This document shows, piece after piece, positions 17,347-26,053 of a stretch of 64,000 nucleotides of DNA; position 1 is the first letter of the stretch; each line of letters starts with the position of its first letter. The stretch spans positions 620,001 through 684,000 of the forward strand of contig NZ_CP060412.1 in the NCBI RefSeq assembly GCF_014297575.1. The letters run 5' to 3'. This DNA is from Dyella telluris. GTDB taxonomy: Bacteria > Pseudomonadota > Gammaproteobacteria > Xanthomonadales > Rhodanobacteraceae. A program made the translations under genes and the position numbers. The notes under the pieces were generated by a model that was not told where the DNA came from, searched no databases, and saw only the letters and a program-made list of their open reading frames with translations.

Positions 17347-17520
17347 AACGTCTGGCTAAAAACGAGGCATTTTACACATTGAAGACAGCTCCCGCTGCCT
17401 GCCCGTGCCGGCGCCCGGTTCAGCATCGCGGGCACCTGTGAGACTGCAGCGCCGGCCCGCTGCGATTGACATCCCCCGGCAGCCGCTGTAGTTGGCCTTT
17501 CCCCCGCCCGGAAACACGCC

Positions 17521-17916
17521 ATGACGACGCTTGAGCAGGCCTCGGCCGAAATCGCCCTGCTGCACGAACAGATCGAACTCTGGTTTCGCGGGGACGCCTC
17601 GGCCGATGCGATTGACGCCATGACCGCCTGTTTTGCGGACGGTTTTCGCATGGTGACCATCCGCGGCGACCAGCTGGACCGGGACGACACTCACAGCCTG
17701 TTTGCTCGTCTGCACGGCGCACGACCGGGCGTGGTGATCACCATTGACCACGTCGCCGTGCGGGTCGAGCGGCCGGATGGCTGGCTCGTCACCTATCGCG
17801 AAACCCAGCGGATGATCGATGGCTCGTCCAACCAGCGGCTGTCGGTGGCGTGGTTGCAGCCCGTCCACCATGGCCGTCCGCGCTGGAGCTTCCTGCAGGA
17901 AACGGCGCTGGCCTGA
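17521..17916 (+). CDS. SnoaL/NTF2-like (DUF4440-type) protein
   Basis: A 131-aa cytoplasmic protein with the alpha+beta cone pattern of the NTF2-like superfamily: an N-terminal helix with IELWFRGDAS, FADGFRMVTIRG, then strands VVITIDHVAVRVERPDGWLVTYRE and LSVAWLQPV. Family members bind small hydrophobic ligands or act as isomerases or dehydratases; the substrate is not predictable. It is divergent from the DUF3348 operon, 174 bp away. Confidence 0.6.
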   Translation: MTTLEQASAEIALLHEQIELWFRGDASADAIDAMTACFADGFRMVTIRGDQLDRDDTHSLFARLHGARPGVVITIDHVAVRVERPDGWLVTYRETQRMIDGSSNQRLSVAWLQPVHHGRPRWSFLQETALA

Positions 17917-17944
17917 GCGCAGGTGTCCACGCCGGGCGCGCCCG

Positions 17945-18895
17945 TCACGGTGGCTGGCGCGCGGTGCAGTTGTCCTTCGGGGCAGCCGAGGATGAGCTGC
18001 CTGCCGCGCGTGTGCACGACAGCACTTCGCCCTGGGCCACCAGCGCATCGTCCGCCGTAGCACCCACGCGCCCATCGAAGTTCTTGCTGTCGGCAATGTC
18101 GATGCGCAGCTTGTCATCAGGCAGGAACACCGCGACGAACGCCTTGTTCTGCACGCCGGTGTAGCGCGGAAGACGCGCAGTGGCCGTCAGCAGGTCACCG
18201 TTGCCGCCGCATGGAGTGGCGGTTGCACCTGCACATGGCACGATGCGCTGCCAGGTGACAATCACCGTCTGCCCGGGCGACCAGCGCGGCGTTTCCGCAT
18301 CGCTCGGCTGCAGGCTCGCCGGCGTGGCGGCCGTGGCGGCCGTGGCTGCCGTGGCCGGCGCATGGTGGTTACCGTCGTACAGGTCGGGTTTCTGCTCCGG
18401 ATCGCCGTACAGGCTGACGTTGAACACGTCGTTGTTCGACGTATTGACGATGGCCCACTGCTCGCGACGCGCTGTGCGCATCTGCTCCCACGCGCCCTGG
18501 CCAAAGATCGACCACAGCATGGCGGCAAGCCCGGCCACCACCACGCCCACGCACAGAACTACCAGCGGAAACACGCCCCAGGTATAGCGCCAGGGGCGCT
18601 TCTTCTTCAGCATGAAACGGCCTAGTGCCGCGCCCACCAGAGGCAACAGGGCGATGCCATAGGTGACGGCCTTGCCGGCCATCAGCACCGCGCCCAGTCC
18701 TTCCTGGCTGCCGCGCGAACTGGCCAGCACTGCCAGCACGAACACCACGGCCGTGACCACCAGCCCCAGCCCCAGACCGACCAGCGCACCGTGGCTCACG
18801 GCGCGTCCCGAAGTGCGGTGGACCTTCGCCGACCGGATGCTGCGCGGCTTGGTGAAACGGCGCGACCGGGTGGCCTTCAGCGTGAGATGTCCCAT
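17945..18895 (-). CDS. Membrane protein of unknown function
   Basis: A 316-aa protein. A basic N-terminus (residues 1-35) is followed by three hydrophobic segments (about 36-60, 68-92 and 108-130). The ~185-residue C-terminal domain, probably periplasmic, contains an Ala/Thr-rich linker (APATAATAATAATP) and several Cys residues. I do not recognise the family. It is convergent with the NTF2-like gene, which ends 28 bp away. Confidence 0.6.
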   Translation of the reverse strand: MGHLTLKATRSRRFTKPRSIRSAKVHRTSGRAVSHGALVGLGLGLVVTAVVFVLAVLASSRGSQEGLGAVLMAGKAVTYGIALLPLVGAALGRFMLKKKRPWRYTWGVFPLVVLCVGVVVAGLAAMLWSIFGQGAWEQMRTARREQWAIVNTSNNDVFNVSLYGDPEQKPDLYDGNHHAPATAATAATAATPASLQPSDAETPRWSPGQTVIVTWQRIVPCAGATATPCGGNGDLLTATARLPRYTGVQNKAFVAVFLPDDKLRIDIADSKNFDGRVGATADDALVAQGEVLSCTRAAGSSSSAAPKDNCTARQPP

Positions 18896-19000
18896 GGGTC
18901 GTTTCCCTCATGGCGTTCGGCCAGCAACCGTTCTTCCGGCCGCCGCCCTCGACTTCCCGAGCTTAGTCAGCCCTGCATGAACGCAAGGCCTGCCACGGCA

Positions 19001-19876
19001 TCACACTTGCGCCAGGCGCTCCTTGAGGAACTCGATGAAGCGCTGTGTCTTGGCGGGAAGCAGGCGCGTTTCCGTCAGCGCATGCACCGAGGTAGCCTGC
19101 CCTCGCCACTCCGGAAGCACTGGCACCAACCGCCCTGCGGCCAGGTCGTCGACAACGACTTTCTCCGGCACCAGAACGATGCCCATGCCCAGCGTGGCCA
19201 GCGAACGGATCAGCCCCACGCTGTTGATGCTGAAACGACTATGCGTGGATACCCGCACGGATTCCTTGTGCCGATGCAGCGTCCAGGCGCTGGCCTTGAG
19301 GATGTTGAGGCATTCGTGCTGCGCGAGATCCGCCGGCTGCGTAGGCATGCCGGCACGCTTCAGATACATGGGCGAGGCATAAAGCTGCGTCACCAGCTGC
19401 GCCAGCGGACGTGCGATGAGGTTGGAGCTCTCGGGCTCGCCCATGCGGATGGCCACGTCGAACGGTTCGCTCACCAGATCCACCTGGCGTGGCGTCAGGT
19501 CGAAATCGAAGGTGATGCCGGGATACTTGGCGGCAAAATCCGCGATCAACGGCGCCATGTAGATGGTCGCGAAATCGACCGGCAGCGACGCACGCAGCAC
19601 ACCCACGGGCTGCGCCAGCATGTCACCCAGTTGCTCATGCGCCACGCGTGCCTCGTCCACGATGCGCTTGCAGCGCTCGAAGTAGAGCTGCCCCGCTTCG
19701 GTCAGCTCGACCTTGCGCGTGGTCCGGTGCAGCAGGCGCAGGCCGATGGCCTTCTCCAGCGCACCGATGCGCCGTGACAGGGTGGAGTTCGGCACGCCCG
19801 TCGCCTCGGACGCCCCGCGGAACCCCCGGGCCTTGGCCACTTCGACGAAGAGGGCCATGTCGTTGAGCAGTTCCAT
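19001..19876 (-). CDS. LysR-family transcriptional regulator
   Basis: A 291-aa LTTR. The N-terminal winged helix-turn-helix (residues 1-60) contains GFRGASEATGVPNSTLSRRIGAL, and the effector domain runs from about 90 to 290. It is divergent from the Old Yellow Enzyme gene at 20038 and most likely regulates it together with its own gene. An imperfect inverted repeat begins 4 bp upstream of the start codon. Confidence 0.9.
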   Translation of the reverse strand: MELLNDMALFVEVAKARGFRGASEATGVPNSTLSRRIGALEKAIGLRLLHRTTRKVELTEAGQLYFERCKRIVDEARVAHEQLGDMLAQPVGVLRASLPVDFATIYMAPLIADFAAKYPGITFDFDLTPRQVDLVSEPFDVAIRMGEPESSNLIARPLAQLVTQLYASPMYLKRAGMPTQPADLAQHECLNILKASAWTLHRHKESVRVSTHSRFSINSVGLIRSLATLGMGIVLVPEKVVVDDLAAGRLVPVLPEWRGQATSVHALTETRLLPAKTQRFIEFLKERLAQV

Positions 19877-19879
19877 TCA

Positions 19880-19901
19880 ATTGCTCCACAAATGGATCAA
19901 T
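19880..19901. promoter_or_regulatory. Putative LysR operator
   Basis: ATTGCTCC-N6-GGATCAAT is an inverted repeat with one mismatch, directly upstream of the LysR start and within the 161-bp divergent region to the alkene reductase gene. The position fits autorepression. Confidence 0.4.
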
Positions 19902-20037
19902 GCGCTCCAATCTACCGTATTTATCCCAGTAGTGGTTTAACCCAAGATCGTGTCAGCAGGCCGCCCTGCCCGGAGCCACCGCCAGTGGCTTCGACGCAAG
20001 GCGGCCTCCCCTCCCCATCTTTCTTGAGAGCGCCACC

Positions 20038-21111
20038 ATGAATCACGTGTTTCTCCCTGTCCGCATGGGCCACCACACCCTGCAGAACCGCCTGGTCATG
20101 GCGCCGATGACCCGCAGCCGTGCCGAGCTCGACGGCACCCCGGGGCCGTTGGCCGCCCGCTACTACGGGCAGCGCGCCGGCCTTGGCCTGATCGTTACCG
20201 AAGGCACGCAGCCCTCGGACGATGGCCAGGGTTACCTCACCACGCCAGGCATCTACACCGACGCCCATGTCGCCGGCTGGCAGAAGATCACCGCCGCCGT
20301 GCACGCCAAGGGCGGCCGCCTGTTTATCCAGTTGATGCACGCCGGCCGCATGTCGCATCCCGACAACACGCCGCATCACCGGCAGGGCGTCGCGCCGTCG
20401 GCGATTGCGCCCAACACGCCGATGTTCACCATGAAGGGCATGCAGGACATCCCAGTGCCGCGCGCGCTCAGCACCGACGAGGTGCGCCAGACCATTGCCG
20501 ACTTCCGTCACGCGGCGCGACGCGCCATCGACGCAGGCGCCGACGGCGTGGAGATCCATGGCGCCAATGCGTATCTGGTCCAGCAGTTCTTCGCGCCCAG
20601 CGCGAACACGCGCACGGACGAGTACGGCGGCTCCATCGAGAACCGCGCGCGCTTCGCCATCGAAGTGGCCAAGGCCATTGCCGAGGAAATCGGCCCGCAC
20701 CGCACGGCGATCCGCCTGTCGCCCGGCACCGCCATGTGGGGCATCGACGAAGGCGCGGAAGGGCCGGATCTGTATCGCTATCTGGTCGCCGAACTCGACA
20801 AGCTCGGCCTCGCCTACCTGCACCTGATGCACCTTGGCAACGAAGCGCTGCTCGCCGACCTGCGCAAGCTGTGGAAGCAGACGCTGATCCTCAATCGCCC
20901 CGGCCGCCCGCGCGAGCAGATCGGCAACGACGTGGCCTCGGGCCTGGCCGATCTGGAAGCCTACGGCCAGATGGTGCTGGCCAATCCGGATTTCGTCGAA
21001 CGCCTGAAAACCGGTGCACCACTGAACGATGCCGATCCCAGGACCTACTTCGGCGGCGACGCACAGGGCTATGTCGATTACCCGGCGCTGGACGAAGCCA
21101 TCAGCGCGTAA
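20038..21111 (+). CDS. Old Yellow Enzyme family alkene reductase (NemA-like)
   Basis: A 357-aa FMN-dependent NAD(P)H:alkene oxidoreductase. Visible markers are MAPMTRSRA near residue 21, GRLFIQLMHAGRMSH, the active-site VEIHGANAYLVQQFFAPSAN block (His and Asn for substrate binding), the RTDEYGGSIENRARF signature and a C-terminal phosphate-binding region. The length fits NemA and xenobiotic reductases, which reduce enones, N-ethylmaleimide or nitrate esters. A divergent LysR gene is the likely regulator. GAGAG lies upstream of the ATG. Confidence 0.9.
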   Translation: MNHVFLPVRMGHHTLQNRLVMAPMTRSRAELDGTPGPLAARYYGQRAGLGLIVTEGTQPSDDGQGYLTTPGIYTDAHVAGWQKITAAVHAKGGRLFIQLMHAGRMSHPDNTPHHRQGVAPSAIAPNTPMFTMKGMQDIPVPRALSTDEVRQTIADFRHAARRAIDAGADGVEIHGANAYLVQQFFAPSANTRTDEYGGSIENRARFAIEVAKAIAEEIGPHRTAIRLSPGTAMWGIDEGAEGPDLYRYLVAELDKLGLAYLHLMHLGNEALLADLRKLWKQTLILNRPGRPREQIGNDVASGLADLEAYGQMVLANPDFVERLKTGAPLNDADPRTYFGGDAQGYVDYPALDEAISA

Positions 21112-21136
21112 GGAATGTGATCAAGGCGCCTCGCGA

Positions 21137-21166
21137 AAGGCCCACTGCACGCGTGCAGTGGGCCTT
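21137..21166. terminator. 30-nt perfect palindrome after the alkene reductase gene
   Basis: The arms AAGGCCCACTGCAC and GTGCAGTGGGCCTT flank a central GC, giving a perfect palindrome in the 100-bp gap between the convergent alkene reductase and arsH genes. It lacks a clear T-run, but its position suggests a bidirectional terminator. Confidence 0.6.
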
Positions 21167-21211
21167 GCCGCCGGCAAGATCAACAAAGCGCCCCGCCTGT
21201 TGACGCCATGG

Positions 21212-22024
21212 TCACGAGCACGTGCCCGACGTGCCACAGCACGCCCTGGACGGCGACGACGATGCGTCTGTGGAAACCAGGTCGGTCGCTGGCGCCATTC
21301 TCGCCGCTTCGGCAACGCCAGCAGCAGCGGATACCGTCTTCGCCTCCACGGCACCTTTGCGTTCGCTGTAGCGGCTCACGAGATAGTCCGAACGGTCGCG
21401 TACCATCAGGGTGAACTTGAACAGCTCTTCCATCACGTCAACGACACGGTCGTAATACGGCGAGGGCTTCATGCGTCCACTCCCGTCGAATTCCTGCCAC
21501 GCCTTGGGCACGGACGACTGATTGGGGATGGTGACCATGCGCATCCAGCGCCCCAGCACGCGCAAGGTATTGACCACATTGAACGACTGCGAGCCACCGC
21601 ATACCTGCATCACGGCGAGGGTTCTTCCCTGCGTGGGTCGCACGCTGCCTTCTTCCAGCGGAAGCCAGTCGATCTGGTTCTTGAAGACGCCCGTCACCGT
21701 GCCGTGACGCTCCGGACTTACCCACACCTGCCCTTCCGACCAGAGCGACAGTGCGCGCAGTTCCTGCACTTTCGGATGAGTGATGGGCACGCTGTCCAGC
21801 ACGGGAAGGTCATGCGGGTCGAACACGCGTGTTTCCGCGCCTAACTGGCGCAGGATGCGCTCCGCCTCCAGGGCCAGCTTGCGGCTGAAGGACTGCGGGC
21901 GCAGCGAGCCGTACAGAATCAGGATGCGCGGCGGATGGGCGGCGCCAGTTGGCAGAGCCAGCTTTTCCAGCGTCGGGCGGTCCAGTGCGTCGGTGATGAC
22001 GTGGGGCAAATCCTCGAGCGACAT
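21212..22024 (-). CDS. arsH: Arsenic resistance NADPH-dependent FMN reductase/oxidase ArsH
   Basis: A 270-aa flavodoxin-like protein. The FMN-phosphate loop is [17 protein letters not shown] (about residues 37-53). Further family blocks are [24 protein letters not shown] (here [20 protein letters not shown]) and a downstream [10 protein letters not shown]. ArsH oxidises trivalent organoarsenicals and protects against them. The start MSLEDLPH at 22024 is chosen because the longer frame crosses the arsR promoter region. It is divergent from arsR with a 51-bp shared control region. The C-terminal ~40 residues are low-complexity, with a CC-T-CS end. Confidence 0.92.
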   Translation of the reverse strand: MSLEDLPHVITDALDRPTLEKLALPTGAAHPPRILILYGSLRPQSFSRKLALEAERILRQLGAETRVFDPHDLPVLDSVPITHPKVQELRALSLWSEGQVWVSPERHGTVTGVFKNQIDWLPLEEGSVRPTQGRTLAVMQVCGGSQSFNVVNTLRVLGRWMRMVTIPNQSSVPKAWQEFDGSGRMKPSPYYDRVVDVMEELFKFTLMVRDRSDYLVSRYSERKGAVEAKTVSAAAGVAEAARMAPATDLVSTDASSSPSRACCGTSGTCS

Positions 22025-22057
22025 CGTCGCGAAACTCCGGTTGCAACGTTTCCATGA

Positions 22058-22073
22058 TTCTATCAATATAGAA
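22058..22073. promoter_or_regulatory. Putative ArsR operator in arsH-arsR divergent region
   Basis: TTCTAT-CAAT-ATAGAA is a perfect 6-bp inverted repeat ending 2 bp before the arsR ATG and 34 bp upstream of the arsH ATG. It is AT-rich in a GC-rich setting, as expected for an ArsR/SmtB operator controlling both directions. Confidence 0.55.
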
Positions 22074-22075
22074 AT

Positions 22076-22393
22076 ATGGAAACCAGCACCGCCATCCAGG
22101 CCTTGGCCGGGCTCGCCCAGGAGAGCCGACTGGGCATCTTTCGCTATCTGGTCGTGCGCGGCCCGGCAGGCGCGGTAGTGGGCGAGATAGCCGAGCACAT
22201 GGGCGTTGCCGGCTCCACGCTTTCATTTCATCTGAAGGGCCTGGTCCACGCCGGACTGGCGGAATCCTTCGCGGAAGGCAGATACATCCGCTATCGCGCG
22301 AACTTTGCAGCCATGCAGTCGTTGATCGACTACCTCACCGAAAACTGTTGCGCAGGCCAGCAGGACCAGTGCCGCTCGACCACGTGCTGCTAA
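22076..22393 (+). CDS. arsR: ArsR/SmtB-family arsenic-responsive repressor
   Basis: A 105-aa winged-helix repressor with the recognition region [24 protein letters not shown]. There is no CVC motif in the DNA-binding helix. Instead, a C-terminal Cys cluster ([11 protein letters not shown]...TTCC) follows the pattern of Acidithiobacillus-type ArsR, in which C-terminal Cys residues bind As(III). It is the first gene of arsR-arsC-acr3 and is divergent from arsH. Confidence 0.92.
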   Translation: METSTAIQALAGLAQESRLGIFRYLVVRGPAGAVVGEIAEHMGVAGSTLSFHLKGLVHAGLAESFAEGRYIRYRANFAAMQSLIDYLTENCCAGQQDQCRSTTCC

Positions 22394-22416
22394 CCCTTCA
22401 CCGAGAACCCACCACC

Positions 22417-22935
22417 ATGCATCCGTGCCGCGTCCTCTTCATCTGCACGGGCAATTCCGCCCGGAGCATCCTGTCGGAAGCGACGCTCGATCATCTTGGG
22501 CAGGGGCGCTTTGTCGCCTACAGCGCAGGCAGCAAACCGACCGGCCGCGTGAATCCGCTTGCGTTGGAGGCGCTGGTCACGGCGAGCATCCCCATCGAGG
22601 GTCTTTCCAGTAAATCGTGGGATCGATTCGTCGCCAGCGACGCGCCACCGCTCGACATCGTGGTGACCGTCTGCGACAGCGCCGCCAGCGAACCCTGTCC
22701 GGTGCTCTTCGGCGACTTTGTGCGCACGCACTGGGGCCTTGCCGATCCGGCGGCAGCCACCGGCGATCCCGCCGCCATCAGCGAGGCATTTCGCGACGCG
22801 CATCGGTTGATCATGCACCGCATCCTGGCACTGCTGGATCTTCCGGTTGAAACCATGAGCCGCGAGGCGCTCAAGCAAGCGCTGGACCGCATCGGCGAAC
22901 TCGGGGACGGCGACAGCGCCGAAGTCGCCGCATGA
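22417..22935 (+). CDS. arsC: Arsenate reductase, low-molecular-weight phosphatase fold
   Basis: A 172-aa protein. The CX5R catalytic loop is CTGNSARS (Cys10 to Arg16). Two further Cys residues in VVTVCDSAASEPCPV fit the thiol cascade of the pI258/thioredoxin-type ArsC rather than the glutaredoxin type. It reduces As(V) to As(III) for export by the next gene. Start: ATG at 22417, 23 bp after the arsR stop. The longer open frame to 22348 is rejected because it overlaps arsR. It overlaps acr3 by 4 bp. Confidence 0.92.
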   Translation: MHPCRVLFICTGNSARSILSEATLDHLGQGRFVAYSAGSKPTGRVNPLALEALVTASIPIEGLSSKSWDRFVASDAPPLDIVVTVCDSAASEPCPVLFGDFVRTHWGLADPAAATGDPAAISEAFRDAHRLIMHRILALLDLPVETMSREALKQALDRIGELGDGDSAEVAA

Positions 22936-24005
22936 ATCATGCGACGGCAGTGACGGAGACTGCGACCAACACACCGGGCATCGGTTTCTTCGAGCGTTAC
23001 CTCACCCTGTGGGTGGCGCTGTGCATCGTCGCGGGCACCCTGCTGGGGCACGCGTTGCCGGACACTTTCGAGTCACTGGGACGCATGGAACTGGCGCAGG
23101 TGAACCTGCCGGTGGCCGGCCTGATCTGGCTGATGATCGTCCCCATGCTGCTGAAGATCGACTTTGGCGCCATGGCCGGTGTCCGCCGCCAATGGAAAGG
23201 CATTGGCGTGACGCTCTTCATCAACTGGGCAGTGAAGCCCTTTTCGATGGCGCTGCTTGGCTGGATCTTCGTGCGCCACGTGTTCGCCGTGTATCTGCCC
23301 GCAGATCAGCTCGACTCCTACATTGCCGGCCTGATCCTGCTTGCGGCGGCGCCGTGCACGGCCATGGTGTTCGTGTGGAGCAACCTGTGCAACGGCGAGC
23401 CGAACTTCACACTCAGCCAGGTGGCGCTCAACGACGCCATCATGGTGGTGGCATTCGCCCCCATCGTTGCCCTGCTGCTGGGCATCTCCTCGATTACGGT
23501 GCCGTGGAACACGCTGCTGCTATCGGTGGGTCTGTATATCGTGGTTCCTGTCGCCATCAGCGTGCTGCTGCGCCGGGCCATCATGGCCCGTGGAGGCGCT
23601 GCCCGACTGCAGGATGTTCTCCATCGACTGGGCCCGGTTTCGCTGGTTGCGCTACTCGCGACACTGGTGCTGCTCTTCGGCTTCCAGGGCCATCAGATCA
23701 TTGCCCAGCCGGCAGTCATCGCCATGCTAGCCGTGCCCATCATCATCCAGGTTTATCTGAACTCCGGGCTGGCGTACTGGCTGAATCGACGTCTCCGCGT
23801 TCCGCACTGCATCGCCGGACCGTCGGCATTGATAGGCGCCAGCAACTTTTTCGAGCTGGCTGTAGCTACCGCGGTGGGCCTGTTCGGCCTGCATTCGGGA
23901 GCCGCGCTGGCCACGGTCGTCGGCGTGCTGATCGAAGTGCCGGTGATGCTTTCTGTTGTGCGCATCGTCAACCGCTCGCGTGCCTGGTACGAAGGCAACG
24001 CCTGA
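22932..24005 (+). CDS. acr3: ACR3-family arsenite efflux permease
   Basis: A 357-aa inner-membrane protein with ten hydrophobic segments. It carries the ACR3 signature LLAAAPCTAMVFVWSNLCNG, with the conserved Cys in transmembrane segment 4 needed for As(III) transport, and IGASNFFELAVATAVGLFG near residue 295. It exports arsenite by proton exchange. The ATGA overlap with arsC indicates coupling. Together arsR-arsC-acr3 plus arsH form a complete small arsenic-resistance island. Confidence 0.93.
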   Translation: MNHATAVTETATNTPGIGFFERYLTLWVALCIVAGTLLGHALPDTFESLGRMELAQVNLPVAGLIWLMIVPMLLKIDFGAMAGVRRQWKGIGVTLFINWAVKPFSMALLGWIFVRHVFAVYLPADQLDSYIAGLILLAAAPCTAMVFVWSNLCNGEPNFTLSQVALNDAIMVVAFAPIVALLLGISSITVPWNTLLLSVGLYIVVPVAISVLLRRAIMARGGAARLQDVLHRLGPVSLVALLATLVLLFGFQGHQIIAQPAVIAMLAVPIIIQVYLNSGLAYWLNRRLRVPHCIAGPSALIGASNFFELAVATAVGLFGLHSGAALATVVGVLIEVPVMLSVVRIVNRSRAWYEGNA

Positions 24006-24155
24006 GTCACCCGCTGCAGGATGCTGACCGCAATGGCTGCCGCATCCCGTCGATCGCAAAGATTGGACATCAGCTCGCGCGCCCGCCGCGGCGGGCCAGA
24101 CTCGCGACAAAACCCGGCCTGGCCCGAATTCGACGGGCAACGCGATGCGTTGTCC

Positions 24156-26024
24156 TTACGGCTGGCTATTGGCGCGTATCGTCGCTTCGTTGATCGCACG
24201 CACCTGCGCTTCGTCCGCCTTCTCGATCTTGCGGTCGTAGGTGTACAGGCCGTTGTGCTCGCCCTCGACATCGGTGATCTGCGTATAGACGCTGCCGGAG
24301 ACGCCCACGCCCGGGCCCTTGTCGCGCAGCACGGCGGTATTGGCGACGTAGCCGGCGGTAAGCGCGGCACTGTCTTTCACGGCGCCGTAGGGGTTGATCG
24401 GCGTGTTCGGCCACACATGGCCCGGCACACCCAGCGTCAGGCCGCCGTGTTCACCGTCCATGGATGCACGCTGCGCATCCGGGCTCGGCAAGCCGGGGCC
24501 CTGGTAATCATGGATGTCGTACACGTCACCCGCATGCGGATCGCCCTTGGTGTCGCAGCAATTGGCGCCGCTGCGTGCATCCACCAGTCGCGACGGATCG
24601 CGCTGCTTGATCTGTGCCGACAGCTCGCCCGCCGCCGGGATGCTCCACTGCCCCCAGCCTTCGTTGAAGGGAATCCAGCCGATGATCGAGGTTTCGCCCT
24701 TGAGCTGGTCGATGATGGCCGACACGTCACGGCGGAAACCGGCCTTGTCGGCATCACTCAGCGCATCGTTGTGGCCGTTCGGCATCGCCGGCATGTCCTG
24801 CCACACCATCAGGCCGATGTGATCGGCCCAATAGAACCAGCGCGCCGGTTCCACCTTGATGTGCTTGCGAATGGTGTTGAAGCCCAGGTCCTTGGTCTTC
24901 TGGATGTCGAACTTCAGGGCTGCGTCGGTAGGCGCCGTGTAGATGCCGTCCGGCCAGTAACCCTGATCCAGCGTGGCGAGCAGGAAGGTCGGTTTGCCAT
25001 TGAGCACGATGCGATTGCGACCACCCACCTTGGCCACGGCAATGCTGCGCAGGCCGGCGTAGCTGGTGACCTCGTCGTGTTGGTCGCCCTGCGTGAGCGT
25101 GGCCTTGAAGGTGTACAGGAACGGATCCTGCGGGCTCCACAGGCGCGGATGCGCAATGGCCAGATGCAGCGGCGCCGTTGCCGCACCACTGGCCTCGCCC
25201 ACCGCCTTGCCGTCCGCGTAAGCGGTGACATGCAGGGTGGCGCCCTTGGCCGCGCCATCCAGCTTCGCGTCGACGGTAAAGCCGTCCAGGCCGCGCACCG
25301 GCGTGAAGGTCAACTGCGCCAGGCTCGTCGCCGGCACCGGCTCCAGCCACACCGACTGCCAGATGCCCGAGGCCGCCGTGTAGAAAATGCCTTCCGGCTT
25401 CAGGCGCTGCTTGCCCACCATCACGTTGGCGCCGTCCACCGGCGCATGCACCGCCACGATGATTTCCTGCGGTCCCTGCGGGTGCAGCGCCGAGGTGATG
25501 TCCGCCGTAAACGAGGTGTAGCCACCGGTGTGTTCTGCCACCTTCGAGCCGTTGACGTACACGGTGGCGTCCTGCGCCACGGCGCCGAAATTCAGCCGCA
25601 CATGCTGGCCATGGGCGGCGAAGTCCGCAGGTACGTCCACCAGCCGGCGATAGAACATGAAGTCCGCGTGCTGCTGCACGCCCGACAGCACCGATTCCAC
25701 CGGATAGGGCACCAGCACCTGCGCTTTCAGCGTCTGCCCGAACGGCGGCGCGCCCTTGCCATCAGCCGGCACGTACTGCCACAAGCCATTGAGGCTCATC
25801 CATCGCGGATGGTCCAGCGACGGCCGGGCCAGTTGCGGGCGCGGATAGTCGGGCAACGCGTTGTCGGGTGATACCTGCGCCGTCCACGGCGTGGCCAGCG
25901 GCGCCGCCTTGCTGCTCCATGTCGCCGCCTGCTCGGGCGCAGCCAGCGCCATCGTTGCCACACCCATCGCCATGAGCGCGCCAAGACCGGTGCATGCACG
26001 CCGCACCCTGGTGTATTCCGTCAT
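24156..26024 (-). CDS. Exported glycoside hydrolase family 2 enzyme
   Basis: A 622-aa GH2 protein with a signal peptide ending ALAAPEQAA. An N-terminal sugar-binding jelly-roll (about 50-210) and an immunoglobulin-like domain (about 215-315) precede the TIM barrel (about 320-620). Likely catalytic residues are acid/base Glu455 in IPFNEGWGQWS and nucleophile Glu525 in MDGEHGGL. GH2 includes beta-galactosidase, beta-mannosidase and beta-glucuronidase; the exact sugar is unclear. Start: ATG at 26024 has AAGGAA 8 bp upstream. An in-frame ATG at 26054 overlaps the GH92 stop (TGATG) and is a second possibility. It is the last gene of the minus-strand glycan operon. Confidence 0.82.
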   Translation of the reverse strand: MTEYTRVRRACTGLGALMAMGVATMALAAPEQAATWSSKAAPLATPWTAQVSPDNALPDYPRPQLARPSLDHPRWMSLNGLWQYVPADGKGAPPFGQTLKAQVLVPYPVESVLSGVQQHADFMFYRRLVDVPADFAAHGQHVRLNFGAVAQDATVYVNGSKVAEHTGGYTSFTADITSALHPQGPQEIIVAVHAPVDGANVMVGKQRLKPEGIFYTAASGIWQSVWLEPVPATSLAQLTFTPVRGLDGFTVDAKLDGAAKGATLHVTAYADGKAVGEASGAATAPLHLAIAHPRLWSPQDPFLYTFKATLTQGDQHDEVTSYAGLRSIAVAKVGGRNRIVLNGKPTFLLATLDQGYWPDGIYTAPTDAALKFDIQKTKDLGFNTIRKHIKVEPARWFYWADHIGLMVWQDMPAMPNGHNDALSDADKAGFRRDVSAIIDQLKGETSIIGWIPFNEGWGQWSIPAAGELSAQIKQRDPSRLVDARSGANCCDTKGDPHAGDVYDIHDYQGPGLPSPDAQRASMDGEHGGLTLGVPGHVWPNTPINPYGAVKDSAALTAGYVANTAVLRDKGPGVGVSGSVYTQITDVEGEHNGLYTYDRKIEKADEAQVRAINEATIRANSQP

Positions 26025-26053
26025 CCGCTGTTTCCTTGTCACGTGAATCGTCA

